From Pyronema omphalodes (lineage: Eukaryota; Ascomycota; Pezizomycetes; Pezizales; Pyronemataceae), in contig JAJJXM010000028.1 of the NCBI GenBank assembly GCA_024516155.1, positions 558,001 through 622,000 on the forward strand: DNA of 64,000 nucleotides. Direction: 5' to 3'. Below are positions 21,966-33,849 of the stretch, one piece after another (the first letter of the stretch is position 1; each line of letters starts with the position of its first letter). The translations under genes and the position numbers were made by a program. Below the pieces are notes generated by a model. The model saw only the letters and a list, made by a program, of their open reading frames with translations, was not told the origin of the DNA and ran no database searches.

Positions 21966-22690
21966 TTAGTTGAAGGTGGTCGTTGCACAGCCTAAGACAA
22001 TCTGGACATTAATTCCTCCACTTTTGACAACCTCAGCCCAGGTTTTCTTTGTGGGAGTAGTCGTTGGTTTGGGTTTGTAGGTGCTCTTTCCCCTCCTACC
22101 AGTCTTTGTTGTTGGGGTTTTGTCGTTACTTGGAGCTGCCTTCTGGTTGCTTGTCTGTTCACTTCTCCTCTTCCTCCGCATTGTCTTGCCTTCTACTATC
22201 ACTATCTTCCAACCTTCGCCTTCGGCAGGGGCAGTGCTAGAGACGTCCGGTAGAGTTGTGACCCGACTCCCGAGGAGATACTTGAGGACGAGAGTTGGGT
22301 AATGTTTCGGTTGGGGTTATGGCAGGTGAATATGGGGGATACTTGATCTTTAGAGCATCAAGTTTGTCCTGGGCAGCGGTGGTTGCATGTATCGAGTGCA
22401 TCAGGCTATGCTCTGGTGATGCATTGCGTCGTTGTTTGTGGGTCTACTATGGATATAATTCAACATTTCTTTTGTCGTGTCACCCCATAGGAAAGCTGTT
22501 TTTGCCAGGGTCGCATTCGTTGCCCCGAACAACCTGCAAGAGTGACACCTCATCATCGTCATCTCCATTGTTGCTTCCATCAAGAGTAGAATTGGTCTCA
22601 TCGAGAGGAAGGTCTCCAAGTGCGTGAAAGGCGTTGCCTGACTGTTTCAGTCGTGCGGCGTTATTCGAGCGGTGTTTCCGTGGCATTTCG
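21966..22690 (-). mobile_element. Probable relic of a LINE (Tad1-like) ORF1
   Basis: On the minus strand, broken frames read like a non-LTR ORF1: a Ser/Asp-rich start (MPRKHRSNNAARLKQSGN), then a basic Lys/Thr/Pro-rich stretch, then KKTWAEVVKSGGINVQIVLG. That last segment resembles the WAxVVxxGG..V segment seen in fungal LINE ORF1 proteins. Several frame breaks and in-frame stops separate the pieces, so the element is inactive. No reverse-transcriptase part is seen in the window. The identification rests on style and one short motif. Confidence 0.3.
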
Positions 22691-22917
22691 CTTGGTCAGG
22701 AAAGCCAAGAGGAATGGTAACTCTGAGGTTGTGTGAACTGTATTATGGGTGGTAAGTCTATATCTGGTGAGAGTATTCAACTAGTAGGCCAAGAACTAGG
22801 TTACTTGAGTCACTGCTACATTGAATTATGGTTTACGGGTTAGAGACTGTTTAAGGCGGGATTAATTGGCTAAAAATAAACATTATATTTCACATGGAAA
22901 GCAGGCGTATATACAAA

Positions 22918-22989
22918 GCTCTGGTGGCTTAGCGGTAAAGCGCATCACTAGTAATGATGAGATCCCCGGTTCAAGTCCGGGTCGGAGCT
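22918..22989 (+). tRNA. tRNA-Thr (anticodon AGU)
   Basis: A 72-nt cloverleaf. The acceptor arm GCTCTGG pairs with TCGGAGC. The A box is TGGCTTAGCGG, the anticodon stem CATCA/TGATG encloses the loop CTAGTAA with anticodon AGT, and the B box is GGTTCAAGTCC in a CCCGG/CCGGG T arm. No intron. AGU (inosine at position 34) reads the ACU/ACC/ACA threonine codons. Confidence 0.96.
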
Positions 22990-22990
22990 C

Positions 22991-22999
22991 TTTGTTTTT
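22991..22999 (+). terminator. RNA polymerase III terminator
   Basis: A T-rich stretch TTTGTTTTT directly after the tRNA 3' end. Confidence 0.7.
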
Positions 23000-24927
23000 C
23001 CTTTTTTCTTTTGCTTGGTGAAAGCGGTGGCGGGTTAGGGTGCGGGTGAGGGCGAGGGTTGGTAGCCGTTGTGGTGGTGATGGTCGCGGTGGTTGATCCA
23101 AGTCATCTGTAGACACCCAGTGACTTGCCGTAGTTGTATCATAACTAAAACTTGGGAGGGCCATAATTACATCTAACTTCTTTTACCTGCATAAACTCAT
23201 CGTTTTCGTGTTTGTTGACATATCTCAGCTCCCGTTCTGTCATATCGTCGTGGGAGGCGGGCTAGGCGAGGGGCTATCATCACAGCGCTGGTGGAATTAC
23301 AGTTTACAGTTTACAGTTTCGATTGAAAGCTTGGTGCATAGGGTGGGATGAGATATGGTATATATTCTGGGTACATCGTGCTGGTTTTTACTGGGAAATG
23401 GATATGTTCATTGTTTTAACTTTTGGAAATGTTGTCATGGGGGTTTGATAGCTTGTTGAAAGTATATGACTCGCTATTGGTTTTAGCTGGCTACGTGCTC
23501 GAAGCTCTAGAAAGTTATAATCTGGGGATTTAGGGATATTGTCATGGTTAGATCGTAGAGTCTTGTGTTATTATTTTGGTGGATAGGGTTTGTTAGGAAA
23601 TGGGGAAGTAATGACTGGATTGTTTTACGTTGAGTTGTTCAAGACTTAAGTGGTGAAGTTCGCCTGTTGAACTTTGTTGTTGCTATTGATAAAGTTATGA
23701 TTGTGTAGCTTGTATCTTTTATGATTGTGCTTGGGTATACTAATATTGATACCAACTTGAGGTAGAAAATCGGAGGGAGTAATAATATTGGTGTGATATG
23801 GTGGATAGGAAGTTATCGGTTGTGGGAATATAGGATGATAATGAGGCTGAGGCAGATAGATATAGGTTATATATCTGCTTGATACTGCGCTCAAGACCAT
23901 TGAACTCGTATAAAGCTGAGAAAGTGCTGTTCTTCTAGCTTTCAGTTGTACATTACGTAATAAGATAGAGAAAAGCCAGTCAGATTTGAATCGCCAGGAT
24001 ATGAAAATACTATCATATTCTAGGAACATAACTGAAAATACAGGGCTTAGGGCTCATTCCATCTCGCACTTCATCTTTCCGCACCGAAAAAGCATCCTTC
24101 TACAGACCAGATCATCGTTGCAAGCTCACCAGATCTTCATTACAGTAGTCCGCCATAAAGCGAACTCCTACCTAAACGATCTCCTCCCGCTGATTCAGAT
24201 TCAAAAATAGCATGCGCCTTTCTCGATATCGCATTTGACACCTCTCCCCTGTAAATCTCTTCCAAGTCCATCCGACTATCGTGAGCACGATACGCCAGAA
24301 CACGCAAGTGACTTGGTCTATTTAAATGGTGTGAGTGTGTATGCGTGAAGAAAAGCAATGTTCGCTGCTGCATAGAGACATAGGGTTCACTAGGGCTCTC
24401 GGAAATACTGATCGACAGGGACCGCGCTATTCGGAGGGCTAATACCCCTTGGTTGCGCGTTCATGAATTCTCACTTTGCGTTTGTTTCTCCTCTGAAGGT
24501 TTGCTCCTGATAACAAATCCTGAATTTTAAGCGATACTTTTAAGCTTCTGTAGGCCATTTCATTCACAATCAGTAATACTCTCATCTTTCATTTTCCGCA
24601 TTGTAGGCGACTCGCATATCGGATATCTCATCATCTTAGCCCCTGCTCAAGCCTGGCGCGCCTAGATCGTAAGCTTTCTAGCGACGGTGATCGTCTCCTC
24701 ACACAGTCTAGCAGGCGCGAATCCGCAATGACCTCTTCAACCAAAGGCTACAGCGCTTCTCCACTAGCTCACCGTTGTCCGTAGCTATCGAGCCACATGG
24801 CGCCGTAAATACCGTAGCTATGAAGCTCCTAATTCAAATATATCAGTGCTCAAATATAACCTGCTGTCCATCGTCATGAACGCAATCTCATCTTTCCATC
24901 TCTACGGTGCAAAAAAATTTCAACAAA
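23000..24927. other. Intergenic, no gene seen
   Basis: AT-rich spacer between the tRNA and the membrane-protein gene. A short TTACAGT triplication occurs near 23299-23318. The region just before 24928 is the promoter and leader of the next gene. No supported gene. Confidence 0.5.
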
Positions 24928-27159
24928 ATGAGTAGTCCATACCATCGGGCGCCCACATATCCGCCGGCGGTCAGCTACCAACCTTCTGGCTCTTACCAAT
25001 CTTCAAATCCATACCAATCATCAAATGATTACCAACCTGCTGCTTCTGCGTAAAGAACCATCTCCTGAAATATTATAGCGAATTTTCTAACATCTTTTTT
25101 CAGCTCCCCAACAACTCCTACTCATGAAAAACCATCATCATCCTATCGTCTCTCTGCCTCCGCCGGAGAGCCTCCTCAACGTATAGCCAACCGACCCTAC
25201 GAATCCCGCAGCTCCCGCTTCATTCTCGCCAACTACCTCCTCGTAGTCCACTTTATAGTCTGCATTCTTCTCGCCGGTACTATCTTAATCTTTCTCCCTG
25301 GAACCCTTGTCAACCGCGAAGTAAATGGCGAAATCTACGGTCTCGGAATCCAAGTCACCTGGCTATCAGTTTCCGACATTACCACCGCTATCACGGCTGC
25401 GTTGATGGTGGTCCGTATGGCGACCGGTGGATGGAGTTCTATGATCGCTTGGAGATGTGTATTTTTGATGATGGAACAGGGGGATCTTGATATTCGACAA
25501 CTGAACTCGATGGTTTCTTGGAAGTTGTTAAGGCCGAGTAGTTTAGGAGATCTTATTGCTGGATGTTTCGGAAAGAGGAGGATAAAGAAAAGAACAACCG
25601 GAAATAGATGGAGGAATTATGTGGCTATTATTTTGCTACTAATGTGGCCGGCTACGCTTGGTGCTCCGTTGTTGTCCTCGGCTGTGGATTGGTTGCCGTA
25701 TACTTGGTATGTGCCAGATAGTCAGGTTAACCCCACTGGTCAGGCTGCGGGAGTTTCGATGTCTGCTTGGACGAATTATCTTGAGCATACCGGGGCGAGA
25801 AGAGATGTGGTGATTCGGGCATTGGGATATGTTGGAATGAGTACCTTTGGAGCGGATCCTTTGACGCTGGATAAATGCCGACATGTTGAAAAGGAGGATA
25901 CTTACCCAGCTGGAGGAGTGGTGAACGATGTCACCTATCCTTGTATCGAGATTGGGGATATTGTATGGAGCAGCAGTGACGACGACCTCAACCCGGTTAA
26001 AGATAAGCTGAGGAATGTGGAGACGATATCGATCACTGAAACGCCGATTTTCGGGTACGGACAAGTTGGAGCGATGGCGATGTTTGATCTCCATAGCTGG
26101 GAGAGTAACAAAACTTATCTACCCAAGGAGTGTCAGAAACAGGAGAAATTCGACTTGACGCAGATGAAAACATTCACTCATATTCCGGATTTGAGGGGAT
26201 CACTACTTAAATCGCCGGTACCAGAAGTTGCCAAGACTGTGGAGGATACTCAAAACACTGTTAATGAGGCTACTGGGGTCAACTTAGCCCCGATAACTCA
26301 TGGACTTGGTGGGATTTTGAAGAAACGAGATGTCGAAAGTGACTGTGGTGGAAATGTCAAGCTTCCCGATCTTTCTGAATACGACGGCCACAAGGAAATT
26401 GTTGTACTCGCATCTCGATTTGCCAACGGAAACTGTGGAAAGGTATCGGACAACTTCGGAATTGAACCCCAGGGGGCGAAATTATTCTCCCTGGCCGACG
26501 AAACCGACGCACCATGCTACATCGCCGGAAAGGTCAAAGTTACAGCGGGAGTCATGCGGAAAGCAGCCGGTGGTCAAGTCATTTCGAAAAATATCGTTGA
26601 TATCGCCAGAAAAACACCTTTAGACACGGACCGCTGGACCGATGAAACCCTCAGTTTATTGCCGGATGTCATGAACATGATCGCCCTTACCAACATGACG
26701 ACGGTTAGAAGATGGGATAACTTGGAAGGATACGCCAAGAGTGTTATTCAGCATGCTTACTCATCTACTTGGGACGCTATGGATCAGTACCTTGGACCAT
26801 CAAACAACGACGTCAGTGTAAGACGGCCCATTGCGCTACTACAGGCTAGCGTTAAGGTTGAACGTGTTTACACTTGGCTTGCTTTTAACCTTTTGTTTAC
26901 TATTTCGGGTATCATGCAATGGGTTTTGCAAATGAAGAGCAAGAGACCGGTTGTTATTGATACAGCTGCGGTTGCAATCTTGACAGATGCATCTCAGCTA
27001 CTCAATGACGATAAGGTTGGGCGAGAGTTGAAGTGGCGGAACATGTCATATGTGACAAAACACGATGCGTTTAGTAGCAGTCAAAGGAGTGAAGATAGGA
27101 TATTGTTGAAGCTGGAACGCTGTGGAGATGGATTTGCAATGAATAAGAAGGACATGTAG
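24928..27159 (+). CDS. Large fungal membrane protein of unknown function
   Basis: Two exons, 24928-25049 and 25104-27159, give 725 aa; the intron has a GTAAAG donor, a TTCTAAC branch and a TTTTCAG acceptor. The N-terminus is Tyr/Gln/Pro/Ser-rich (SYQPSGSYQSSNPYQSSNDY). Membrane spans follow at about 77-100 (NYLLVVHFIVCILLAGTILI), 117-140 and 200-225 (NYVAIILLLMWPATLGAP). A large region of about 370 residues with paired cysteines is probably extracellular. One more span lies near 635 (YTWLAFNLLFTISGIM), followed by a cytoplasmic tail. Such proteins are common in filamentous ascomycetes as uncharacterised membrane proteins. No enzymatic motif was recognised. Confidence 0.82.
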
Positions 27160-27511
27160 TTTTTGTATTGACTGTTTGTATGTACTAGCAATTATTTTCG
27201 GTTAGACTATGAAATTAATGATACTTTTCAAGTCTAGAGTAAATATTTACGCATCCCAGAGTTTGGCTGGGCGATAATCTTTTAGAGCATTGAAATATGA
27301 ACGCAACACTGGCTGCTGATAGAGTTTCCTAGGGTGACCACCTCTATTGTTATAATGTCAGAATGATTACGGCTGCAAGTCAAAAACTTCTAGTCTTTCA
27401 TTAATAGTTTTGTATTTATGTAACTTCAAACAATGTACTATCAAATCACAACCAATTCCTTCCATCGCGTTCAGAATTATTCGGCTCAGACACACCAGGA
27501 TAAGCATTGTT
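27160..27511. other. Convergent 3' regions, nothing further seen
   Basis: The shared downstream region of the membrane-protein gene and the minus-strand gene that follows. AT-rich with no other feature. Confidence 0.5.
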
Positions 27512-27904
27512 CTATGCAGTTCTCTGATTCGATGCCTCAACCCATACCGTAGTATATCTGCGATGTTGAAAGCTAACTCTATTCATGTGCGGTTCAATAT
27601 GCAACGCGCCTGAGCCGTCGTTCCAGAAGTTAAAGTACTTGCGTGCTTCCGGCTTAATTTGGTTAAAGGCAGCAAGATTTGCCGCTGGCAGAGTCTGATA
27701 ATCACCCAGGATATGTACTTCCCTGGTCATTGCAGGGTCAGTGGATAACAAGACGCGGAACGTGTAGGGTTGGTGGCCGCTTGGGCCAGGGATAGCCTGG
27801 CCTTGGGATAGTTGATTGGGATTGGTATTGGGCCGGTAGCTCATGAAGTTGAACATGGTATCGTTAAAGGAAACCTTATGGTTCACAGGCAGATTTTTCG
27901 GCAT
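27512..27904 (-). CDS. Hypothetical protein, 130 aa
   Basis: An intronless frame from an ATG at 27904 to a TAG. The protein is soluble, with no signal peptide or membrane span. Composition is balanced, with segments such as PYTFRVLLSTDPAMTREVHI and ARKYFNFWNDGSGALHIEPH that look like a folded beta-rich domain. I do not recognise the family. A 130-codon frame with ordinary amino-acid use supports a real gene, but there is no second line of evidence. Confidence 0.5.
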   Translation of the reverse strand: MPKNLPVNHKVSFNDTMFNFMSYRPNTNPNQLSQGQAIPGPSGHQPYTFRVLLSTDPAMTREVHILGDYQTLPAANLAAFNQIKPEARKYFNFWNDGSGALHIEPHMNRVSFQHRRYTTVWVEASNQRTA

Positions 27905-28397
27905 TTTGGAAACGCAGGATTGGTTGATTTCAGTCGATGGTGTTTCGTTTGTTTCGGAGGGAAGAATGAGGTTTGAGGATTCAGGAGAAACGAAGGCGAT
28001 GGGGTTTCTTATATTGAGTTGGAACAGTTGCTCATGTAGGTACTCTAGAAAGAACTCAATGGAATTGGTTGTGAATTTGAAATGCGAAGCGAAATGTTTG
28101 GGTGATACCTCATGACGCCGTTTAAGTTCACGCGTCTTTGCTGCATACGATCAACCTGTAATGCAGAACCCATCAGTATCGATTCTAAGGGTTTCTATGT
28201 TGAGCACTATTATAGGTTCATTACATCACACTTTTCAAAATTAGATAATCTGTACACAGCTATCATTACTGAAAATTGAAAGTACATGAGTGATGAACAA
28301 CATATAGGCGCATAGTTAGACATATAGAATTATAAACCCTAGCATAGACCAGCATAGTATATAAACTCCGAATCGCACCCATTAAAATCAAAGCTTC
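27905..28397. other. Intergenic, nothing recognised
   Basis: The 5' side of the 130-aa gene and the 3' side of the 101-aa gene. AT-rich, with no supported feature. Confidence 0.45.
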
Positions 28398-28703
28398 TTA
28401 TTGAGCGCCTGCCTCCATCTCGATAAAGATTATGATCAAGGTTCCAAGGAACTTGTAGATACCAAAAAGCCAGTAACAGAAGCAAATAGCATTGATGAAC
28501 ATGATTATTTCCTCGATGTCGTCGTCTTCATCGTCCGAGAAGAAGCTGAAGCAAATAAAAAGGACCGGGCCGATTGGGATAAGATAAACCTGACTAATCC
28601 TGGAGGAAAGGGCCAAGTACAAGGCACACCAAACGCCGCCTTGAAGGGTGGCCATTAGAGGCCAGAGCCTTTGCCGAATAGAAGAAGAAGCCTCAGACGG
28701 CAT
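28398..28703 (-). CDS. Small hydrophobic membrane protein, 101 aa
   Basis: An ATG-initiated frame of 101 aa. Predicted membrane segments lie at about 16-33 (MATLQGGVWCALYLAL), 39-54 (VYLIPIGPVLFICFSF) and 66-95 (IIMFINAICFCYWLFGIYKF onward). An acidic loop, SDDEDDDIEE, separates the second and third. The alternation of spans and loops supports a real small membrane protein. No family was recognised. Confidence 0.5.
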   Translation of the reverse strand: MPSEASSSIRQRLWPLMATLQGGVWCALYLALSSRISQVYLIPIGPVLFICFSFFSDDEDDDIEEIIMFINAICFCYWLFGIYKFLGTLIIIFIEMEAGAQ

Positions 28704-29709
28704 GTTTGGCGTAGATGCGATTGTTAGATGGAGTTTTGTGCTCGATGTGTCGGATTGATTCGTTGTTGGTAAATAATCAAGTTGGGCGATGTCGAGTCGC
28801 TGCTAGGACGGAGGTTGTTGCTTTTGCTTTGTTAGTTTGGTGTGTCTAAAAACACCTTATTGGGGGCCCAGTCCAACTTGAATAAGGGATTAATTATACC
28901 TTAAGATGGAGGACTTTCACCCATAGATCATTCACAGCAGCGGTTGAAGAAGTGTTGCGGTTGTATCCCAGGAACTAAGATATCAGATGATGGTGTTGGT
29001 GCTGACTATGTCAATGCCACCGGTACTATGCAATGCACCTGAGGCTGTAAAGGTAGTTGGATAAGAATAAAAAAGAAAGGGCATTAGTTGAAGAACATTT
29101 CGTCTTATCCTCAGACTTTGAGAAGGGCCGTTCGAGTCGACATATTCGTTATAGACCTTGGGAAAGAATCGAATACAACTCAAGCACAGGCTTAGATAAT
29201 AACTTTATAGTGACGGCACAATCGTGTTGAACAAGGAATCAAATTACTGGGAGACATAGTACTATCTATCGTAAACCACAAGTAACGCTATTAGATGTGT
29301 GCAATAAAATTTATCTTCGGGGCAACAAGGTGTCATCGGGACGCTATGTAATGACAATTCTAGGCAAGCATCATAATTTTAGTCATAGAACAACCCCTCT
29401 ATGTGAATGCTAGACCAATGAGTTGTAGTCTTATACAGAGGTTGCTCTTATATAGAGAATGGCTTGGTGCGAGTGAGACGATAAAGGGACGATAATTGCT
29501 TTTGCACAGGATTGCTCCACCGCGTATTAAACCACACCTCTTTATCAAACTTTCATACAAATTTTTCACCTCTTCGTAAAAATATTCTGGTATAAAAAAT
29601 ATAGAGATTCCATGGTATGAAACTTCAAACAATCTATTGATGCCTAGTCTATAGTATAACCACACGCTTTCGTTACTTCATAACGCCAATAACGCACTTC
29701 TAAATGAAA
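28704..29709. other. Intergenic 1.0 kb, possible transposon debris
   Basis: The segment 29380-29665 holds CCTCTATGTGAATG, ATACAGAGGTTGCTCTTATATAG and ACACCTCTTTATCAAAC. These recall the ends of pogo-type elements like the one at 4189, but no clean inverted repeat was found. No gene is seen. Confidence 0.35.
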
Positions 29710-30806
29710 TTACCAAGCCCTATGTCCACCATCCATCATCAAGTCTGCTCCAGTCATATAGGAGCTTGCATCACTCATCAAAAACACCGCGGCACCCCTA
29801 TGATCCTCAAATTAGCAATCCGAATCCCTATTCCAACAGCAACAAGCTCATACCTATATTCCTCTGGAGTACTAAGTCTCCCCAACATGTTCTGATGACT
29901 CCACAGCTCCTTTCTCTCCGGTACCGTCCTAAACATCTGCTGCACCATATCTGTCATAATATACCCGGGACTCAAAGTATTAACCCTAATTCCATGCTCC
30001 TTTCCCCACTCTGAAGCCAAGTTCCTCGCCATCTGGTGAACGGCTCCCTTAGAAGAGTTATAGGCAGCCATGTGTACATCCTATTTTCATCAGCCTCTAT
30101 CTTTCATGCGGCAAGGGGGCTTGTTAACATACCCTATTAGCAATAACACCACTCATACTAGCCACAAGCAAAATACTTCCTCCCTTCTTTCCCAACCTAA
30201 CCATTTCCCTAGCACAAGCCTGCGCCGACAAAAAGCAACCCGTAACATTAATATCCATAACCCTCTGAAACTGTTCCTTCGTAGCAACAAGACTAGAAAC
30301 CTCATCCAAGACACCAGCACTAGCAATCATACCATCCATTCTCCCCTCCTTATCCGCAATACCTCTACAGGTTGATTCTAAAGTTTTCGGGCATCGAACA
30401 TCGGTTTTACGATAATGCATATTAGGAGTCTTTTCGGAGACTTTGGTGAATTCTTCAGGTGCGGAGTCGTGGAGGTCTAATGCGTAAACTGTGGCTCCGG
30501 CTTGCGCGAGTGCTTCGGATTGAGTTAAGCCTAGGCCTCGGGCTCCGCCTGTTACGAGGATCACTTTCGACCGGATGTCGAAATCGGGTAGGGAGGGAGC
30601 GGTGAAGTTGGAGCTTGAGGACGAGCCGGACGAAGAGGATTCGGAGGACTGTTATATGATTAGCTCGGTTCTCTTTGCCGAGGAGGAGATATTGATGGGG
30701 AACAAACCATGGGACGAATCATATAGGATTTAGGAGTGGGGTTAACCCGTCTAGCCATACCCCGAAGGGTCTGGAGGGAGGTTCGAGAGATCATACATCT
30801 GTGCAT
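29710..30806 (-). CDS. Classical short-chain dehydrogenase/reductase, probably mitochondrial
   Basis: Four exons: 30806-30708, 30648-30133, 30080-29854 and 29797-29710, giving 309 aa in frame; introns are 59, 52 and 56 bp. The Rossmann motif TGGARGLG binds the nucleotide, IASAG replaces the usual NNAG, and LLVASMSG carries the catalytic Ser. Tyr212 and Lys216 lie in AAYNSSK. A C-terminal ADLMVDGGHRAW completes the classical SDR fold. The first 33 residues are Arg/Ser/Thr-rich with no acidic residue (MISRTSLQTLRGMARR), consistent with mitochondrial import. A second in-frame ATG at 30794 is an alternative start. Homology style points to polyol or sugar-alcohol dehydrogenases; the substrate cannot be told. 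Confidence 0.88.
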
Positions 30807-32909
30807 TCTCCAGTTTGTTATTTAATAGTAACGGATTGAAAATAGTGTTTAGTTTTCGTAGTTACGAAATCTCGGTTGTTTTTTGAGTTATTGATGAGAT
30901 TTGTTTGGTGATGATAGAATGAGGAGGAAGGAATTGCTGCGGTTGTTTCGATGGCTTGGTTTATTGATATCTTTTTTGGTGTCGGATTCGAGGGTGTTAT
31001 ATGTGTTGTTGGAAACAGAAACTGATTCTGAGAAGGTGTAGGGACCGGTTTGCGGCAATTGAACAATTGGCTGAATATCGAATTAATCAATCTTCACGAT
31101 CTTCGTTGGTTGATGTTTTAGCTGTGGTCCGGAAACGAGTCGCTATTTCAGTAGAAGCGTGTTCGCCGGCCAAGCCACGGATGTCTCCCGCCATACTGCG
31201 TGATTAGAGCCTCTACGGAAAAACTTAGAATCCGGAGCTAGTGTAGCTAGAAGACACTGCTGGCTCATGGAGTTCTCGTAAGTGTTACCTATGGTTGGCT
31301 CAGACGTCGTCAGGGCGTTTGCCGCGCTCAAAGACGCCAAGCTATTGATTAAACGCCGTTTGTCGTACTCCGTGAGAACGAGAGACAGGGGGTTGAGGCT
31401 GCATGTTAGCAGAGAATATGCCAAGATATACAGCTTTAGTCCTTGTCGAGAGAAGACAATTAATTCGAAACTGGATTTTAGCCCCTGGTAATTTGAAAGG
31501 ATCGAAAAGAAATGAGTGAATTGTGAAGTTCTGTCAATGATTCGGACAGGGTTCGGCAGATCTGTAAAAAGAATGGTAAAATTATGAAACCTCTAGGTAT
31601 CACATCAGTCAGTTCATAGATCTTTGTTTACGAGAAATATCACTGATTCTCGTTGGGTTACTGAAAAGAAAAAAAGGCACACTGTTAGCATAGGTACGCA
31701 TAAATGTGTTTTTCTGACGAAAAATACCTACTGCATCTTACCATTAGATGCGCATTTGCAAAGTCCTCAGCGCAGGCCTCGAAATCTCAGGGCACCCTAG
31801 ACTTTTACAGGACCCCTTAGGGTCCATTAGGGTCCAGACTTGTAACGCGCAGACATACACAGCTGCCCCTGAATCCTGAATGACATCGCATCACGGCAAA
31901 TAACCTCAAGTTTCTCATTGCAATCTAGCGCCCAACATCTCTCGATTTACATAAGTAGTGCGTGACGGAACACGACACAGGGCTCCATTAAGCGACAAGC
32001 GCGGAACTAAGACAAGAAAAGCATAGGAGATTTATAAGAACAGCCGAAATCATCTGGGAGAATGGGGAAGCATCGGATGTGAAGCATGATCACGATCTCG
32101 ATACGAAATAAAATTCACACCGGATCGCTTTTTGAGAAACCCATCAATGTTGAGTTTTAGTGACAAATGTTGCTCCCAGGTATTTCAACATGATGACTGT
32201 AAATTATTGCGATGAGGCAAAATCAAAGTTTAAATAACTTCAGATTGCCGCCATCGTTTACGATCATAAAACAACGTCAAGCCAGGATACAAACTTCATC
32301 CAAGTACATACAAAATTCATCACCCACACATATCAACCATCCAGTATCTCCTTGCATCATAAACCACCAAATATTTTCAATAGTATGGTTAAAATCGGCT
32401 ATCACAGGGCTGTTAAAACGACACTCATAGTCTACTTTTGAGTCTTTACCGAGTTTCTCCTCTCACCAGTTCTTATCAACCATCACACACATTCTTCCAT
32501 CTCCAATCTACGACTTCATATCCCATCACTCGATTATCCTCATCATCACTCACCACCCGAACCCCGGCGTTCTCCGTAGAACCTGCCATTTCGGCGGCCG
32601 TACATACACCCGGGCGATCATAAAATCATCAGCCCTACAGCCCACGCTATAACCAATCAATCCAGATTCCGCACAGCACGTGTTAGTCCGAGATTCCGAG
32701 GCGTGGTTCATTTCACGGTTCCATAAAAAAGTTTTTTTTTATTACAACCGTGATCATGCGGAAGGTATGTAGGATGTTTATTCGCATGGTCATTATACTC
32801 CAGGGATTTTAGATACGATAAACCGGCGATATGGAGATACAATGGTCATAATCTTGGAAGGATTGTGATGTGAATTGATATTGACCTTGCAGTGTGAGAC
32901 ATCTGATGA

Positions 32910-33227
32910 TTAATCAGAGGTCAAATACACATTATGATGTACACCATACGTACCAATGCTCATCACAGGTTTCATCCTGAATCGACCATCATCTATATCG
33001 CGTTGAATTCTATGGTTCGCTTCACTGGAAGAGATGATGCCATGGTATGTACTGTAGTGTATAAGTGATGATATGATTCCATAGACAAACCATACGTAGG
33101 ATTGGGTATTGCCGTTGAGTAATCCCATTCCCCAGGTGAGGTGCAGGAACTCATGCAATATCAGTCCATATCCAGCCCTAAACCCCTTCCTCCGTTCGTA
33201 GATCACCCACGACACCCCACAACACCT
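32910..33227 (-). pseudogene. Possible zinc-metalloprotease fragment (HExxH)
   Basis: On the minus strand a frame of about 105 aa reads AGYGLILHEFLHLTWG followed by NGNTQSYVWFVYGI. The HEFLH zinc motif and a downstream N..SY.WF segment recall fungal M35-like peptidases, where HExxH is followed by NADSYAWFA. The spacing between them is much too short, no ATG starts the frame, and no flanking exons were found. It may be a decayed copy or a chance match. Confidence 0.22.
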
Positions 33228-33616
33228 CACCCCACATCGGTTGTTTCACGGTTCAACTTCAGCTACTTCACCAAACCCCAGCTATGGTGCTAGTGTGACT
33301 AGTGTCACCAGCACCGGAGAAATGGACGAACCAGAGGCCACGATAGCTTCGGCGATGATGGATGGCTTCACAGGCTTCGCAGACTTCGCGGACTTCGCAA
33401 GTTCACATGCATGATGCTGTTGCTGCGCTGCGTCGGCGAGCTAAAAAGCTGGTGGTCTGAGACGTTTTAAGGCATCCGGAAAAACATAAGGTGGGGGTGT
33501 ATGGTAGCTTGAGGGGTTCTTATGGTGTTGCATTTAAAGATGATGATGTTCCCGCGAGGTGGTGAAGAAGCTTGAAGCTGGGAACTTTCGATTGTGATTG
33601 TGGAATTGGCACTCAC

Positions 33617-33805
33617 CTCGATACTTCACCTCACCTCATCTCGATACTTGCTCCTTACTCGATAATTCTACGTCTTTCAAAGTTTGCAAATTATAAAAGT
33701 CGACGATAATTAAAAGATCGCGATACTCAGCTTATCTCGATACCTTACCTTACTTACACCATCGTTCCACGTCTCTCGATATCTAAATCCCACAACCTCG
33801 CGATA
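33617..33805. promoter_or_regulatory. Repeated CTCGATAC/CGCGATAC motifs upstream of a small gene
   Basis: Within about 190 bp upstream of the ATG at 33850 the motif [CG]CGATA[CAT] occurs at about 33617, 33640, 33658, 33719, 33736, 33775 and 33799, mostly as CTCGATAC. A repeated site in a promoter suggests a common binding factor; none is identified. Confidence 0.4.
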
Positions 33806-33849
33806 CAAACCCAATCATATCAAGAAACGATAATCACCGAAACTACAAA

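Larger units (their letters stand above)
20314..22917. other. Low-complexity spacer downstream of the transporter
   Basis: G-rich runs at 20330-20390 and 20560-20590, a T29 tract, ATG/GATG-rich imperfect repeats at 20791-20880, a cluster of seven TCTCG motifs at 20950-21053, and GATT/GATTGATT repeats near 21505-21540. No supported gene apart from the transposon relic listed separately. Confidence 0.6.
30807..33849. other. Intergenic 3.0 kb with no intact gene
   Basis: AT-rich sequence. It includes a CCCTTAGGGTCCATTAGGGTCC block at 31815-31836, a possible metalloprotease fragment (32910-33227, listed separately) and the CGATA-rich promoter of the next gene. No intact gene was found. Confidence 0.5.

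Noticed and set aside
22883..23164. A minus-strand open frame of 93 codons
   Set aside because: It runs antisense through the tRNA-Thr gene; the RPGLEPG-type peptide is the well-known artefact of translating a tRNA.
29380..29667. A possible pogo-type transposon
   Set aside because: The similar end blocks (TAGTC.ATAG) lie in direct, not inverted, orientation, so element boundaries cannot be supported.
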